A stretch of 27,231 nucleotides of DNA from Deltaproteobacteria bacterium UBA2385. Its GTDB lineage: Bacteria; Myxococcota_A; UBA796; UBA2385. A program made the translations under genes and the position numbers. Under the pieces are notes generated by a model. The model was not told where the DNA came from and did no database searches. It worked only from the letters and a program-made list of their open reading frames with translations. Of this stretch, positions 1 to 6,452 are shown piece after piece. Where the stretch lies: contig DDSR01000316.1 of assembly GCA_002343455.1 (NCBI GenBank), positions 8,956-36,186 on the forward strand, written 5' to 3'. Numbering within the stretch: position 1 is the stretch's first letter; the number at the start of each line of letters is the position of its first letter.

Positions 1-205
1 GCGAGCCGTGGCTGCCGTGCGAGCAGTGCGCCGCCAGGGTGATGCCGCCGTTGGCCGGATCGGCCAGCAGGGCGTCCGCCTTGAGCAGCAGCTCGCTGGT
101 GCCGTCCAGCTCACAGGCGCTGGCCGCCTCGGACCTCTGCAGGAAGTCCGCTGGCTTCTTGTCGATGCTGGGCAGCTTGCCCTTGCCGGAACCGTTGTCG
201 CTCAT
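1..205 (-). CDS. HxsA-like small precursor peptide with His-Xaa-Ser repeats (3' end off window)
   Basis: The 68 visible residues start at the ATG at 205-203 and run off the left edge. The start is supported by a perfect AGGAGG Shine-Dalgarno (211-216) 5 nt upstream that overlaps the stop codon of the upstream hxsB-like gene. The N-terminus (MSDNGSGKGKLPSIDKK) is hydrophilic with no signal peptide. A leader-like middle holds one Cys (residue 31) and an acidic/Leu stretch, then a Gly-Gly-containing segment (ANGGITLAA) leads into HCS-HGS-HGS at residues 60-68, exactly in phase at the edge. His-Xaa-Ser tandem repeats are the hallmark of HxsA, the substrate of the HxsB/HxsC radical SAM maturases. 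It is the last visible gene of the minus-strand operon, 9 nt after hxsB. The identification rests on the three triplets plus the neighbours. The length, number of repeats and any cleavage site are unknown because the gene is truncated. A histidine-rich metal-binding peptide is the main alternative. Confidence 0.8.
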   Translation of the reverse strand, partial: MSDNGSGKGKLPSIDKKPADFLQRSEAASACELDGTSELLLKADALLADPANGGITLAAHCSHGSHGS

Positions 206-210
206 GCCCG

Positions 211-216
211 CCTCCT
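211..216 (-). promoter_or_regulatory. Perfect Shine-Dalgarno for the precursor peptide
   Basis: The minus strand reads AGGAGG, overlapping the TAG stop of the hxsB-like gene (215-217) and lying 5 nt from the ATG at 205. It decides the precursor start. Its strength fits a substrate peptide made in excess over its maturase. Confidence 0.8.
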
Positions 217-1732
217 AATCGTTTGTTGCCGGCCCCGGAGCGGTCTCTCGCGGGCGCTGGATGGTCCAGCGCTGGAAGATCCGATCCAGGGAACCATCGC
301 TGTCCGCCGCAAGCCGCTCGAAGAGCAGCCGCGCGATGCCCATATGTTGCTTGCACTTGGGGGTGTTGGGCCGCTGGCCGAAGAGATCCTTGCCCTGCAT
401 GTAGTTGTGCAGGGGCCGCACCCCGCAGTAGGGCGCGTTCCAGCACTCGCTGCACTGCGGCAGGCTGTCCAGCAGGCTGGCCACCGCCATCGAGCGCACC
501 GTCGGGTGCCGGATGGCGTCGCCGATGGAGAGCTCGCCCAGCCGGCCAAGCTCAAACATCGGGTTGCCCATCGCGTCGATCATCCGCCCCTCGTCGCTGG
601 GGAAGATGCGGCCGTCGTAGTTGTAGGCGATCTGCCCGGTTCCGGCCCCGATCGGCGAGCGGATGTCCACGAAGTTCGGGTCGTCGGGGGTCAGCATCTT
701 CTTCAGGAAGATGGCCGCGTTGCCCTCGATGATCTGCACGCCCTGGCGGTTCAGCTCGATGATGTAGTCCAGGGCTTCTTCGTAGAAGGCCATGAACTCG
801 GGCATGTCGTTGCCGACCTGCTTCCAGGTCTTCGTGATGAAGCCGAAGGGGTTGAGCGGTCGCAGGTAGATGTTGCGGATGCCCAGCGAGACGTAGAGAT
901 CGATGATCTCCTTCCAGTTCTCCACCGACTTGCGGGTCGTCGTCATCAAGGCGTCGACATGCCACAGGTTCGGGTCGCGGCCCATCTCGACGTAGCGGCG
1001 GTTGAACCACTGGATCCAGTGCATGACCTGGTCGTAGGTGCCGCTGGTGCTGCCGGTGTGCGGGCGGTTCCAGTCGTGGACGTGCTTGGGGCCGTCCAGG
1101 CTGGTGCAGAGCAGCACATCGTTGGCCAGCAGCCACTCGCCGATCTCTTCGGTCATCGTGGTCATGTTGGTGACCAGGCTGTGCTCGACCGTCTTGTTCT
1201 CGTAGCGGTTCTTCTCGCGGCTGTACTGCACCATGAAGCGGATGACGTCGAAGTTGACCGTCGGCTCGCCGCCCTGGTACTCGAAGGCGATGTAGGGGCT
1301 GGGCGACTGCAAGGCGGCATCCACCACCTTGCGGGCGGTCTCCAGGCTCATGTCGGTGTCGACCCGGTCCATGTCCGTGCGCGAGGCGTGGCAGTACTTG
1401 CAGGCCTGGTTGCAGCGCAGGGTCGTGATGACCACGTGCAGGTGCGGCCCCATGCCCAGCCAGCGCTTCTTGCGGCGGAAGCGCTCGGCGACGGCCTCGG
1501 CGTCCATTCCCTCGCGCAGGAAGCCCTTGGCGACCAGGGCCGGCTGCTCGGGGTGGCCGATGGTGAGCTGGCCCGCCAGCAGGGCCTGGAAGTCCTCCTC
1601 GGAGAGGAAGTGCCACTCGCCCGTGTCGTGGGTGAGCAGGACCTTGCCGGCGATCCGCCCGAAGCGGAAGGGGCCGAGCGCGTCGGCGTCCAGGCGCGGG
1701 TGCTCCAGGCGGATGGTGCCCGAGTTGATCAT
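215..1732 (-). CDS. hxsB: Radical SAM/SPASM maturase, HxsB family
   Basis: A 505-residue radical SAM enzyme predicted to modify the adjacent His-Xaa-Ser peptide in the cytoplasm. The N-terminal ~100 residues resemble the precursor-recognition/lead-in part of the family (GPFRFGRIAGKVLLTHDTGE). The core [4Fe-4S]-SAM motif is C107-x3-C111-x2-C114 (RCNQACKYCHAS), followed by the SAM-binding YQGGEPT motif. Near the C-terminus, IGAGTGQIAYNYDGR and PSDEGRM are followed by SPASM auxiliary-cluster cysteines C427, C430, C436 and C460, and the helix KQHMGIARLLFERL. As I remember the HxsB family, these last features are its signature. The ATG overlaps the upstream 82-aa gene's stop (ATGA). The product chemistry is not determined by the sequence. 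Family assignment is firm; the reaction is inferred. Confidence 0.9.
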   Translation of the reverse strand: MINSGTIRLEHPRLDADALGPFRFGRIAGKVLLTHDTGEWHFLSEEDFQALLAGQLTIGHPEQPALVAKGFLREGMDAEAVAERFRRKKRWLGMGPHLHVVITTLRCNQACKYCHASRTDMDRVDTDMSLETARKVVDAALQSPSPYIAFEYQGGEPTVNFDVIRFMVQYSREKNRYENKTVEHSLVTNMTTMTEEIGEWLLANDVLLCTSLDGPKHVHDWNRPHTGSTSGTYDQVMHWIQWFNRRYVEMGRDPNLWHVDALMTTTRKSVENWKEIIDLYVSLGIRNIYLRPLNPFGFITKTWKQVGNDMPEFMAFYEEALDYIIELNRQGVQIIEGNAAIFLKKMLTPDDPNFVDIRSPIGAGTGQIAYNYDGRIFPSDEGRMIDAMGNPMFELGRLGELSIGDAIRHPTVRSMAVASLLDSLPQCSECWNAPYCGVRPLHNYMQGKDLFGQRPNTPKCKQHMGIARLLFERLAADSDGSLDRIFQRWTIQRPRETAPGPATND

Positions 1733-1977
1733 CGCGCGCCCCCGCTGAGCGTGGCGAGGGACTGGTTGCGGCGGGTCACGGTCTCGACCAGCACGTGGTT
1801 GCAGAAGTGGTCGACCAGCATCGGGGCGACGTCGGGGTCGATCTCCGTGAAGGACAGGCGCAGCTCGTGCTCGGCCTCGTCCACGCGGATCGTGGCCACG
1901 CCCTGGTACTGGGGCAGCAGATCACGGACCGCCTCCGCGTCGTAGAGCGAGCGGTGCAAGGCGAGCTCAGCCTCCAC
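1729..1977 (-). CDS. Small HxsD-like protein (82 aa)
   Basis: An 82-residue protein with a GTG start at 1977, an AGGAGG Shine-Dalgarno 5 nt upstream, and an 11-nt overlap with the end of the hxsD-like gene. It has no signal peptide or membrane segment. The order of elements mimics HxsD in short form: a Tyr-containing helix (SLYDAEAVRDLLPQYQ), two short strands (GVATIRVDE and HELRLSFTE), then a helix with an FCNHVLVETVTRRNQ motif comparable to HxsD's ELLN...LR...IRE segment. I infer a diverged HxsD paralogue, perhaps a peptide-binding partner of the maturase, but recognisable identity is low. Its stop overlaps the hxsB ATG, so the two are likely translationally coupled. Alternative: an unrelated RRE-like adaptor. 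Confidence 0.7.
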   Translation of the reverse strand: MEAELALHRSLYDAEAVRDLLPQYQGVATIRVDEAEHELRLSFTEIDPDVAPMLVDHFCNHVLVETVTRRNQSLATLSGGAR

Positions 1978-2428
1978 CGGCGCCTCCTGTCTCCCAGGGG
2001 ACCTGGATCTCCAGCTCGTCTTCGGCCAGCTCTTCCTGGTCGAGCTCGGCCAGGAGCTGGTCGATGCTGGACTGGGTCGAGGTGCTGAAGAAGGCCCGCG
2101 CCATGTAGTACTCGCGGATCTTGCGGGTGCTGTCCCCGATGCGCACGCGCAGTACCTGGTTGAGCAGCTCGTTGGCCAGCTCGCCGGCCAGGGCCTGCAA
2201 GGCCGCCGAGCTGCTCTCGCCCTTGGGCTTGAGCCGCACCTCGACCATGCGGTCGCCTTCCCGGCTGAGGAAGACGTAGCAGCGATCGACGAAGAGGTAG
2301 GCGGCGCCGTAGATCGCGTCCATCGGGTAGATGGACTCGTCCAAGGTCAACGCGACCCGCGTGCCGTCTTCGACCCAGCGGATCTCGTCGACCAGCGCGC
2401 CCTCGGTCTCGGGAGAGGAGTCGCTCAC
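1967..2428 (-). CDS. hxsD: HxsD-like His-Xaa-Ser system protein
   Basis: A 153-residue soluble protein with a GTG start at 2428, sharing GTGA with the stop of the upstream Tat protein gene. Residues 34-54 (SIYPMDAIYGAAYLFVDRCYVF) give the typical HxsD start of a Tyr-Pro-x-x-Ala-Ile helix leading into a strand. Residues 81-113 contain AGELANELLNQVLRVRIGDS followed by TRKIREYYMARAF, matching the LLNxxLR...IRE pattern that originally named the family. The C-terminal ~40 residues are an acidic extension (DQLLAELDQEELAEDELEIQ). HxsD proteins accompany HxsB/HxsC; their exact role is not established to my knowledge, but a role in substrate presentation is a reasonable guess. Position directly before the 82-aa paralogue and hxsB supports the call. 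Confidence 0.85.
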   Translation of the reverse strand: MSDSSPETEGALVDEIRWVEDGTRVALTLDESIYPMDAIYGAAYLFVDRCYVFLSREGDRMVEVRLKPKGESSSAALQALAGELANELLNQVLRVRIGDSTRKIREYYMARAFFSTSTQSSIDQLLAELDQEELAEDELEIQVPWETGGAGGG

Positions 2429-2943
2429 GTCAGGTTCTCGGGGCCGTAGTCGAGGACACGATCAGAGTGGGGCTGCATCCGCGCCAGCGCGCCGAGGTCC
2501 CCATCCGCCGAGAGCTCGTTGTCGCGGATGTGGGCGGCGAGGCCCATCAGCACGCGGCCCAGCGACTCGTCGGTGGCCCGATCGCCCCGACCGCCGTCCA
2601 TCAGGACGAGGTCGATCAGATCGGAGTGGGCGAGGCCCTTGGGGTCGCCCTGGTGGTGGCAGAGGTGGACCCGGGCCACGGTGCCCTCGCGGTGCTGGAG
2701 GGTCAGCACGCTGGCCCCCCGCTCGACCGGGGAGAGGTGGGCGAGGAACCAGCCGGCGCCGAGGTGCGAGCCCCGGGCGAGCGGTGCCACCAGCCACCAG
2801 GGACCGGCGCCCTCGGGCATCCGGCTGGCCGCCGAGGGCGCTCCCCCCGTCGAGCGGGTGACGACCGCGGTCGCTCCCGCCGCCAGGGCCGCCACGGCGG
2901 TCCCCATACCGATGTTCTTCAGGATCGTTCGGCGAGAGTTCAT
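2425..2943 (-). CDS. Tat-exported small protein of unknown function in the hxs operon
   Basis: A 172-residue protein whose ATG (2943) overlaps the stop of the upstream lipoprotein gene by one base (TGATG) and whose stop overlaps the hxsD GTG by 4 nt. The N-terminus has a twin-arginine motif (NSRRTILKNIG) followed by an Ala-rich hydrophobic stretch (about residues 10-28), so export in folded form is predicted. The mature part has PWWLVAPLARGSHLGAGW, a HLCHHQGDP cluster, and DLIDLVLMDGG. The His/Cys-rich HLCHH could bind a metal or cofactor, but no named domain is recognised. Tat export suggests it folds or acquires a cofactor in the cytoplasm before crossing. Being locked between the surface lipoprotein and the Hxs genes, it may link peptide maturation to the envelope. 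Function is unknown. Confidence 0.85.
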   Translation of the reverse strand: MNSRRTILKNIGMGTAVAALAAGATAVVTRSTGGAPSAASRMPEGAGPWWLVAPLARGSHLGAGWFLAHLSPVERGASVLTLQHREGTVARVHLCHHQGDPKGLAHSDLIDLVLMDGGRGDRATDESLGRVLMGLAAHIRDNELSADGDLGALARMQPHSDRVLDYGPENLT

Positions 2944-5255
2944 CACCACACCCCGTTCAGGATTTCGAGTTCGTAGTGCTGGCAGCTCATCGAGACCGAG
3001 CTCTTGCGCTCGACCTTGATGTAGTAGGTCGCCGAGTCGTCGGCGCAGTTGTTGTAGGAGGCATCGCTGCCCGTGTAGCAGCTGCGCCGGTCGGCAGGCG
3101 CCGTGTGGCTGCCGTCGCCGTTGTCGTAGTTGTACCAGTTGTACTCGGTGGACCCCGTCGAGCAGGACTTGTAGGTCTCGTCGTAGGAGCCGCGGTAGAC
3201 GTAGAAGTCGTAGGCGCTGGAGCCCTCGAGCATCTCGACGCTGACGTTGTAGTAGTCGATCGCCTCGAGCACATCCTGGGCCACGTCGTCCGTGGCCGAG
3301 AAGCGGTACCAGTCGGCGCTGTCGCCGGTCAGCATGTTGCCGACGATGCTGATGGTCGAGGTGCCCGCGTCGGAGATGGCGCTCCACTCGGAGATGGCGT
3401 CCGCCCCGGTGTTGCCGTAGCCGGAGCTGTCCTCGTACTCGTCCCAGGGGTCGCAGACCTCGGTGCTGACGGTGTTGCTGTTGGCCGAGGTGTTGCCCGC
3501 CGCGTCGGTGCAGGTCGCGTAGCAGGAGTTGGTGCTGCCGCGGCTGCCCTCGGTCGTCATCGAGAGCGTGCCGCTGCTGGTGCAGGTGCCGGTCTCGCTC
3601 CAGCTGGTCGAGGAGTCCGAGCAGTAGAAGGCCAGCGAGCAGTCCGCCTCGCAGGTGCCGGTGACCGTGAACTCGGTGTCGTTGCGGTGGGCCGTGGGGG
3701 TGTCCAGCCTGGGCGCATCCGGGGCGGTGCCGTCGTTGACCGAGACGTAGTCGCTGCCCGGCAACCCGTCCTCTTCCCCGTCGTTGGGCGTCACGACGCA
3801 CTCCCAGCCTTCGCCGTGCGCGGTGTAGGCCGAGCTGACAGTGTTGGTGGTCCAGGGGGTGAGCGAGCCGTCCTGGTACCAGTTGTAGCTGTAGGTGATG
3901 CGGTCGCCGTCCACGTCGGTCGAGCTGGTGACGATCCCGCAGTAGAGGTTGTCCGCCGGGTCGGGGCTGGTCGGCGTGATGGCCACCACCGGCGCCGTCG
4001 GCACCCCGTTGACCACGGTCACGGTGGCGCTGCTGACCGGCGTGCCATCGGTGTAGGCGTCCACCGGGGTCAGGTGGACCTGGAACTCGTCGCCCTTGGT
4101 GGTCTTGGCCGCCGGGTAGATGTTCGTCGTCTCGGCCGTGTCCAGGGTGCCGTTCTTGTACCACTCGTAGACGTAGGACTCGGCGTCGCCGTCCTGGTCG
4201 AACCAGCCGCTGCCGGTCGCCGTCAGGTCGTCGCCGGTGTCCGGGCTGGAGGGCGTGATCTGCACCGAGTCCAGGGCGGGAGCGCTGTTGTCGACGGTGA
4301 TGCCGTCGCTGCCGGGGCTGCCGTAGCCGAAGCCGTCGTTGGCGTAGGCGTAGACCTCCCAGTACTGCCCGCGGACCGTCGTGCCCCGCGAGACCGTGTC
4401 GTTGCTGCCCGAGGTGTACAGCGTGCCGTTGAGGTACCAGTCGTAGCGGTAGGTGATGGCGTCGCCTTCGGGATCGACCGCCGGGGTCGCGATGCTGGCG
4501 GTCAGCGCCAGCCCGGAGATGGCCGGATCCGGCGTGATGACCACGCCGGGCGCGCCCGGCCGGGCGTTGACCGACACCGTCGCGGTGGCCTGATCCGAGC
4601 GACCGGCGGAGTCGGTGACGCGCACGGTGACGAGGTGGTCGCCGTTGGTCAGCGTGCCCGCCCCGGTCCATGCCCCGGAGGAGGAGGGCGTGCCGTCCAT
4701 GGTCAGGCCCCCGTCGATCGAGGAGCTGACGCTGACGACGAGGTCCTCGGCGTTGTCTTCGGCGTCGGCCACGACCGCCTCGAAGACCACCAGGGCGCCG
4801 GGCTCGAAGGCGTCGCCGTTGACGGGGGCGACCAGCGTGATGGACGGCGGGGTGTTGGCCTCGATGTCGACGGTGACGCTGGCCTTGGCCGAGTCCAGGT
4901 AGGAGTCGATCACCGTCACGGTGACCGTCTGCTCGCCCACATCGGCGAAGGACCAGTCGCAATAGGCCGTGCCGTCGGCGTTGACGGCAGCCGTGCTGCA
5001 CATCGTCGAGGTCCCGGTGACCCAGGAGTGATCGAGGTCGGTGACCTCATCGGCGCCGAAGACCGTGGCCAGCGCCTCGAAGCGGATCGACTCCCCCTGG
5101 TAGAAGCGGGACCCGTCGGCCGGCGAGCGGATGGTCACGGCAGGGGGCTCGTGGTGGATCGTCACCCCCTTGTCGGAGCAGGCCACGAGGCCGCCCGCTG
5201 CCATCAAGAGCAGGAGGGGGCTGGGGATGAGGACCGGAGGAGAGGCGAGACGCAT
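2943..5255 (-). CDS. Ig-repeat lipoprotein with PPC-like C-terminal domain (770 aa)
   Basis: The start is the ATG at 5255, with GGGAG 6 nt upstream, which gives a classic lipoprotein signal ending in lipobox LVAC (Cys 26) followed by SDKG. Mature protein: two Ig/cadherin-like domains (PAVTIRSPADGS..., PSITLVAPVNGD...), three ~95-residue PKD-like repeats each carrying D-x-D/E-G-D-x-I/E-x-Y-x-Y-x-W, then one bacterial Ig-like domain beginning TAPDAPRLDTP. From about residue 600 a Cys-containing C-terminal domain follows, with ADWYRFSATDD, YDFYVYRGS, YYIKVER and the final CQHYELEILNGVW. The DWYxF/YxVY/YYIKV pattern resembles bacterial pre-peptidase C-terminal (PPC) beta-sandwiches. It is a shorter paralogue of the product of 6453-10145. 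It is likely anchored in the outer membrane or exposed on the surface, as a structural or binding protein. The start is 67 nt after the radical SAM stop, and the end is overlapped by the Tat gene. Confidence 0.9.
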   Translation of the reverse strand: MRLASPPVLIPSPLLLLMAAGGLVACSDKGVTIHHEPPAVTIRSPADGSRFYQGESIRFEALATVFGADEVTDLDHSWVTGTSTMCSTAAVNADGTAYCDWSFADVGEQTVTVTVIDSYLDSAKASVTVDIEANTPPSITLVAPVNGDAFEPGALVVFEAVVADAEDNAEDLVVSVSSSIDGGLTMDGTPSSSGAWTGAGTLTNGDHLVTVRVTDSAGRSDQATATVSVNARPGAPGVVITPDPAISGLALTASIATPAVDPEGDAITYRYDWYLNGTLYTSGSNDTVSRGTTVRGQYWEVYAYANDGFGYGSPGSDGITVDNSAPALDSVQITPSSPDTGDDLTATGSGWFDQDGDAESYVYEWYKNGTLDTAETTNIYPAAKTTKGDEFQVHLTPVDAYTDGTPVSSATVTVVNGVPTAPVVAITPTSPDPADNLYCGIVTSSTDVDGDRITYSYNWYQDGSLTPWTTNTVSSAYTAHGEGWECVVTPNDGEEDGLPGSDYVSVNDGTAPDAPRLDTPTAHRNDTEFTVTGTCEADCSLAFYCSDSSTSWSETGTCTSSGTLSMTTEGSRGSTNSCYATCTDAAGNTSANSNTVSTEVCDPWDEYEDSSGYGNTGADAISEWSAISDAGTSTISIVGNMLTGDSADWYRFSATDDVAQDVLEAIDYYNVSVEMLEGSSAYDFYVYRGSYDETYKSCSTGSTEYNWYNYDNGDGSHTAPADRRSCYTGSDASYNNCADDSATYYIKVERKSSVSMSCQHYELEILNGVW

Positions 5256-5308
5256 CGGTGACTCCCAGTGCGCGGAAACGGGATGGTACAGGAAGGCCGA
5301 GACGATAG

Positions 5309-5322
5309 CAATCGGCCGATTG
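5309..5322. promoter_or_regulatory. 14-bp perfect palindrome between hxsC-like and lipoprotein genes
   Basis: CAATCGGCCGATTG is perfectly self-complementary with no spacer. It sits immediately after the stop codon of the radical SAM gene and 53 nt before the lipoprotein start on the minus strand. Without a loop or T-run it looks more like a dimeric regulator operator than a terminator. Function is inferred only. Confidence 0.4.
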
Positions 5323-6360
5323 TCAAAGCTCGCGGCTGCGTGCCAAGGCGCGCTGTTCGTCGCCGGGCTGCTCGCTAGCGCTGCGCCGGCCGGCCCGGGC
5401 CAGGATCCGCGAGGCGAGCTCGGGCTCCGGATCCCGACCCAGGACCGCCCGGATGACCGGCAAGGGGTCCTCAAAGACGGGCGAGAGCTCTCGCTCGTCG
5501 AAGGTCCGCGCCATGCTGAACATGCCTGCGCAGACCGGGTCCCAGCGGCAGGCGTCGCAGGCGCTGCCCTTGCCGTGAAGGAACTCAAGCTGGTGGACGA
5601 AGCCCTTTCCATCCAGGAAGCGGATGCAGCGCTCCTCTTCCTTGACGATCTTGCGGGTCTCGGTGCTGGCCCAGGCGAAGCGCCGCATGAAGCACAGCGG
5701 GACCCGCTCGGCCCGGAAGCTGCGCCCCGTCCGGTGCAGGTACTCCATCGCCAGCTCCAGGCTGACCTGGAATTCGTAGTGCAGAGGGATGCAGTCGGGG
5801 TTCTCCTCGGCCCGGTTGCCGTCGGGATCCATGTTGTTCCAGACGAAGTGCCGGATGAAGGGAAAGCGGTCGCAGAGCCACATCACGGTCTCGTGCAGGT
5901 GGTCAGCGTTGTAGGCGCAGATGACCGTGTTGATGTCCGCGGTGATGCCCACCTTGGGGACGTTGTCCAGGCACTGGACCAGGGTCTCCCAGGCCCGCGG
6001 GTAGCGGGTGATCCAGTCGTGGACCTCGCGCCGGTAGCTGTGCAGGGAGACGTGGATGTGCTGGAGGCCGGCGTCCACGCACTCCTGGAAGAACTCCCGG
6101 TCGGCCAGCCGCTGGCCGTTGGTGATCATCCGGTTGTAGAGACCGCGCTCGGTGGCGTAGCGCAGGGCGGGCATCAACAAGGGGGAGAGGGTGGGCTCGC
6201 CGCCGGTGAGGATGACCCCGTCGTAGCCCATGTCGACGAGGCCATCGATCAGCTCGCGCATCTCGAGCTCGCTCAGATCGACGCCGGTCGGCGGATTGCT
6301 GCAGAATCTACAGCGCTGCAGGCAATTGCGGGTGAGCTGCAGGTAGCCGAGGTTCGCCAT
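5323..6360 (-). CDS. Radical SAM protein, HxsC-like
   Basis: 345 residues from the ATG at 6360 (MANLGYLQLTRNC...). An in-frame ATG at 6420 would add 20 residues, but those use AT-rich codons across a GATAA/TTATC dyad and look like promoter DNA. The core motif is C13-x3-C17-x2-C20, then LTGGEPTLSP and an SLHSYRREVHDW segment. C-terminal cysteines C223 (VPLC), C245, C268, C271 and C277 (ACDACRWDPVCAGMF) form an auxiliary-cluster region. The spacing of the PLC and CxxCxxxxxCxG motifs matches what I remember of HxsC, the second maturase of His-Xaa-Ser systems. It differs in placement: it leads the operon, about 3.6 kb from hxsB. It could instead belong to another peptide-modifying radical SAM branch. 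The radical SAM call is firm, HxsC moderate. The stop is at 5323-5325, 67 nt before the lipoprotein gene. Confidence 0.85.
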   Translation of the reverse strand: MANLGYLQLTRNCLQRCRFCSNPPTGVDLSELEMRELIDGLVDMGYDGVILTGGEPTLSPLLMPALRYATERGLYNRMITNGQRLADREFFQECVDAGLQHIHVSLHSYRREVHDWITRYPRAWETLVQCLDNVPKVGITADINTVICAYNADHLHETVMWLCDRFPFIRHFVWNNMDPDGNRAEENPDCIPLHYEFQVSLELAMEYLHRTGRSFRAERVPLCFMRRFAWASTETRKIVKEEERCIRFLDGKGFVHQLEFLHGKGSACDACRWDPVCAGMFSMARTFDERELSPVFEDPLPVIRAVLGRDPEPELASRILARAGRRSASEQPGDEQRALARSREL

Positions 6361-6452
6361 GCGCCCCCGGATAACAATTATCTTCGGCTCGTCTCCCCCT
6401 TGCGCGCATCGGTCGTCCATCCGATATCATGGGCCCCTCTTCTGGAGCCACC
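6361..6452. promoter_or_regulatory. Divergent promoter region of the two lipoprotein/radical SAM transcription units
   Basis: This 92-bp stretch separates the divergent starts at 6360 (minus) and 6453 (plus). It contains the only clearly AT-rich patch nearby: the dyad GATAA-CAA-TTATC at 6370-6382, close to the minus-strand start, and TATCAT at 6425-6430, a plausible -10 box 22 nt before the plus start. GGAG at 6444-6447 is the plus-strand Shine-Dalgarno and supports ATG 6453 over the in-frame ATG at 6429. Promoter assignments are inferred from composition. Confidence 0.45.

Noticed and set aside
2..28. HCSHGSHGS as a simple histidine-rich metal-binding end
   Set aside because: Possible in isolation, but the exact His-Xaa-Ser phase next to HxsB and HxsD genes makes the Hxs substrate reading much more likely.
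8..1945. Long plus-strand open frame opposite hxsB and the 82-aa gene
   Set aside because: It is a GC-rich shadow: Val/Ala/Gly/Asp-Arg low-complexity product without domains, while the minus strand carries clear radical SAM motifs. Similar shadows at 2976-5261 (plus), 6378-10112 (minus), 10278-12059 (plus), 13519-15400 (plus) and 19800-23255 (minus) were rejected for the same reason.
5256..5612. Upstream extension of the 770-aa lipoprotein frame to 5612
   Set aside because: It overlaps the end of the HxsC-like gene and hides the lipobox signal; ATG 5255 with its own Shine-Dalgarno is far better.
6429..6431. In-frame ATG as start of the large lipoprotein
   Set aside because: It lacks a Shine-Dalgarno, overlaps the TATCAT box and would put eight extra residues before the signal peptide; ATG 6453 has GGAG at the right distance.
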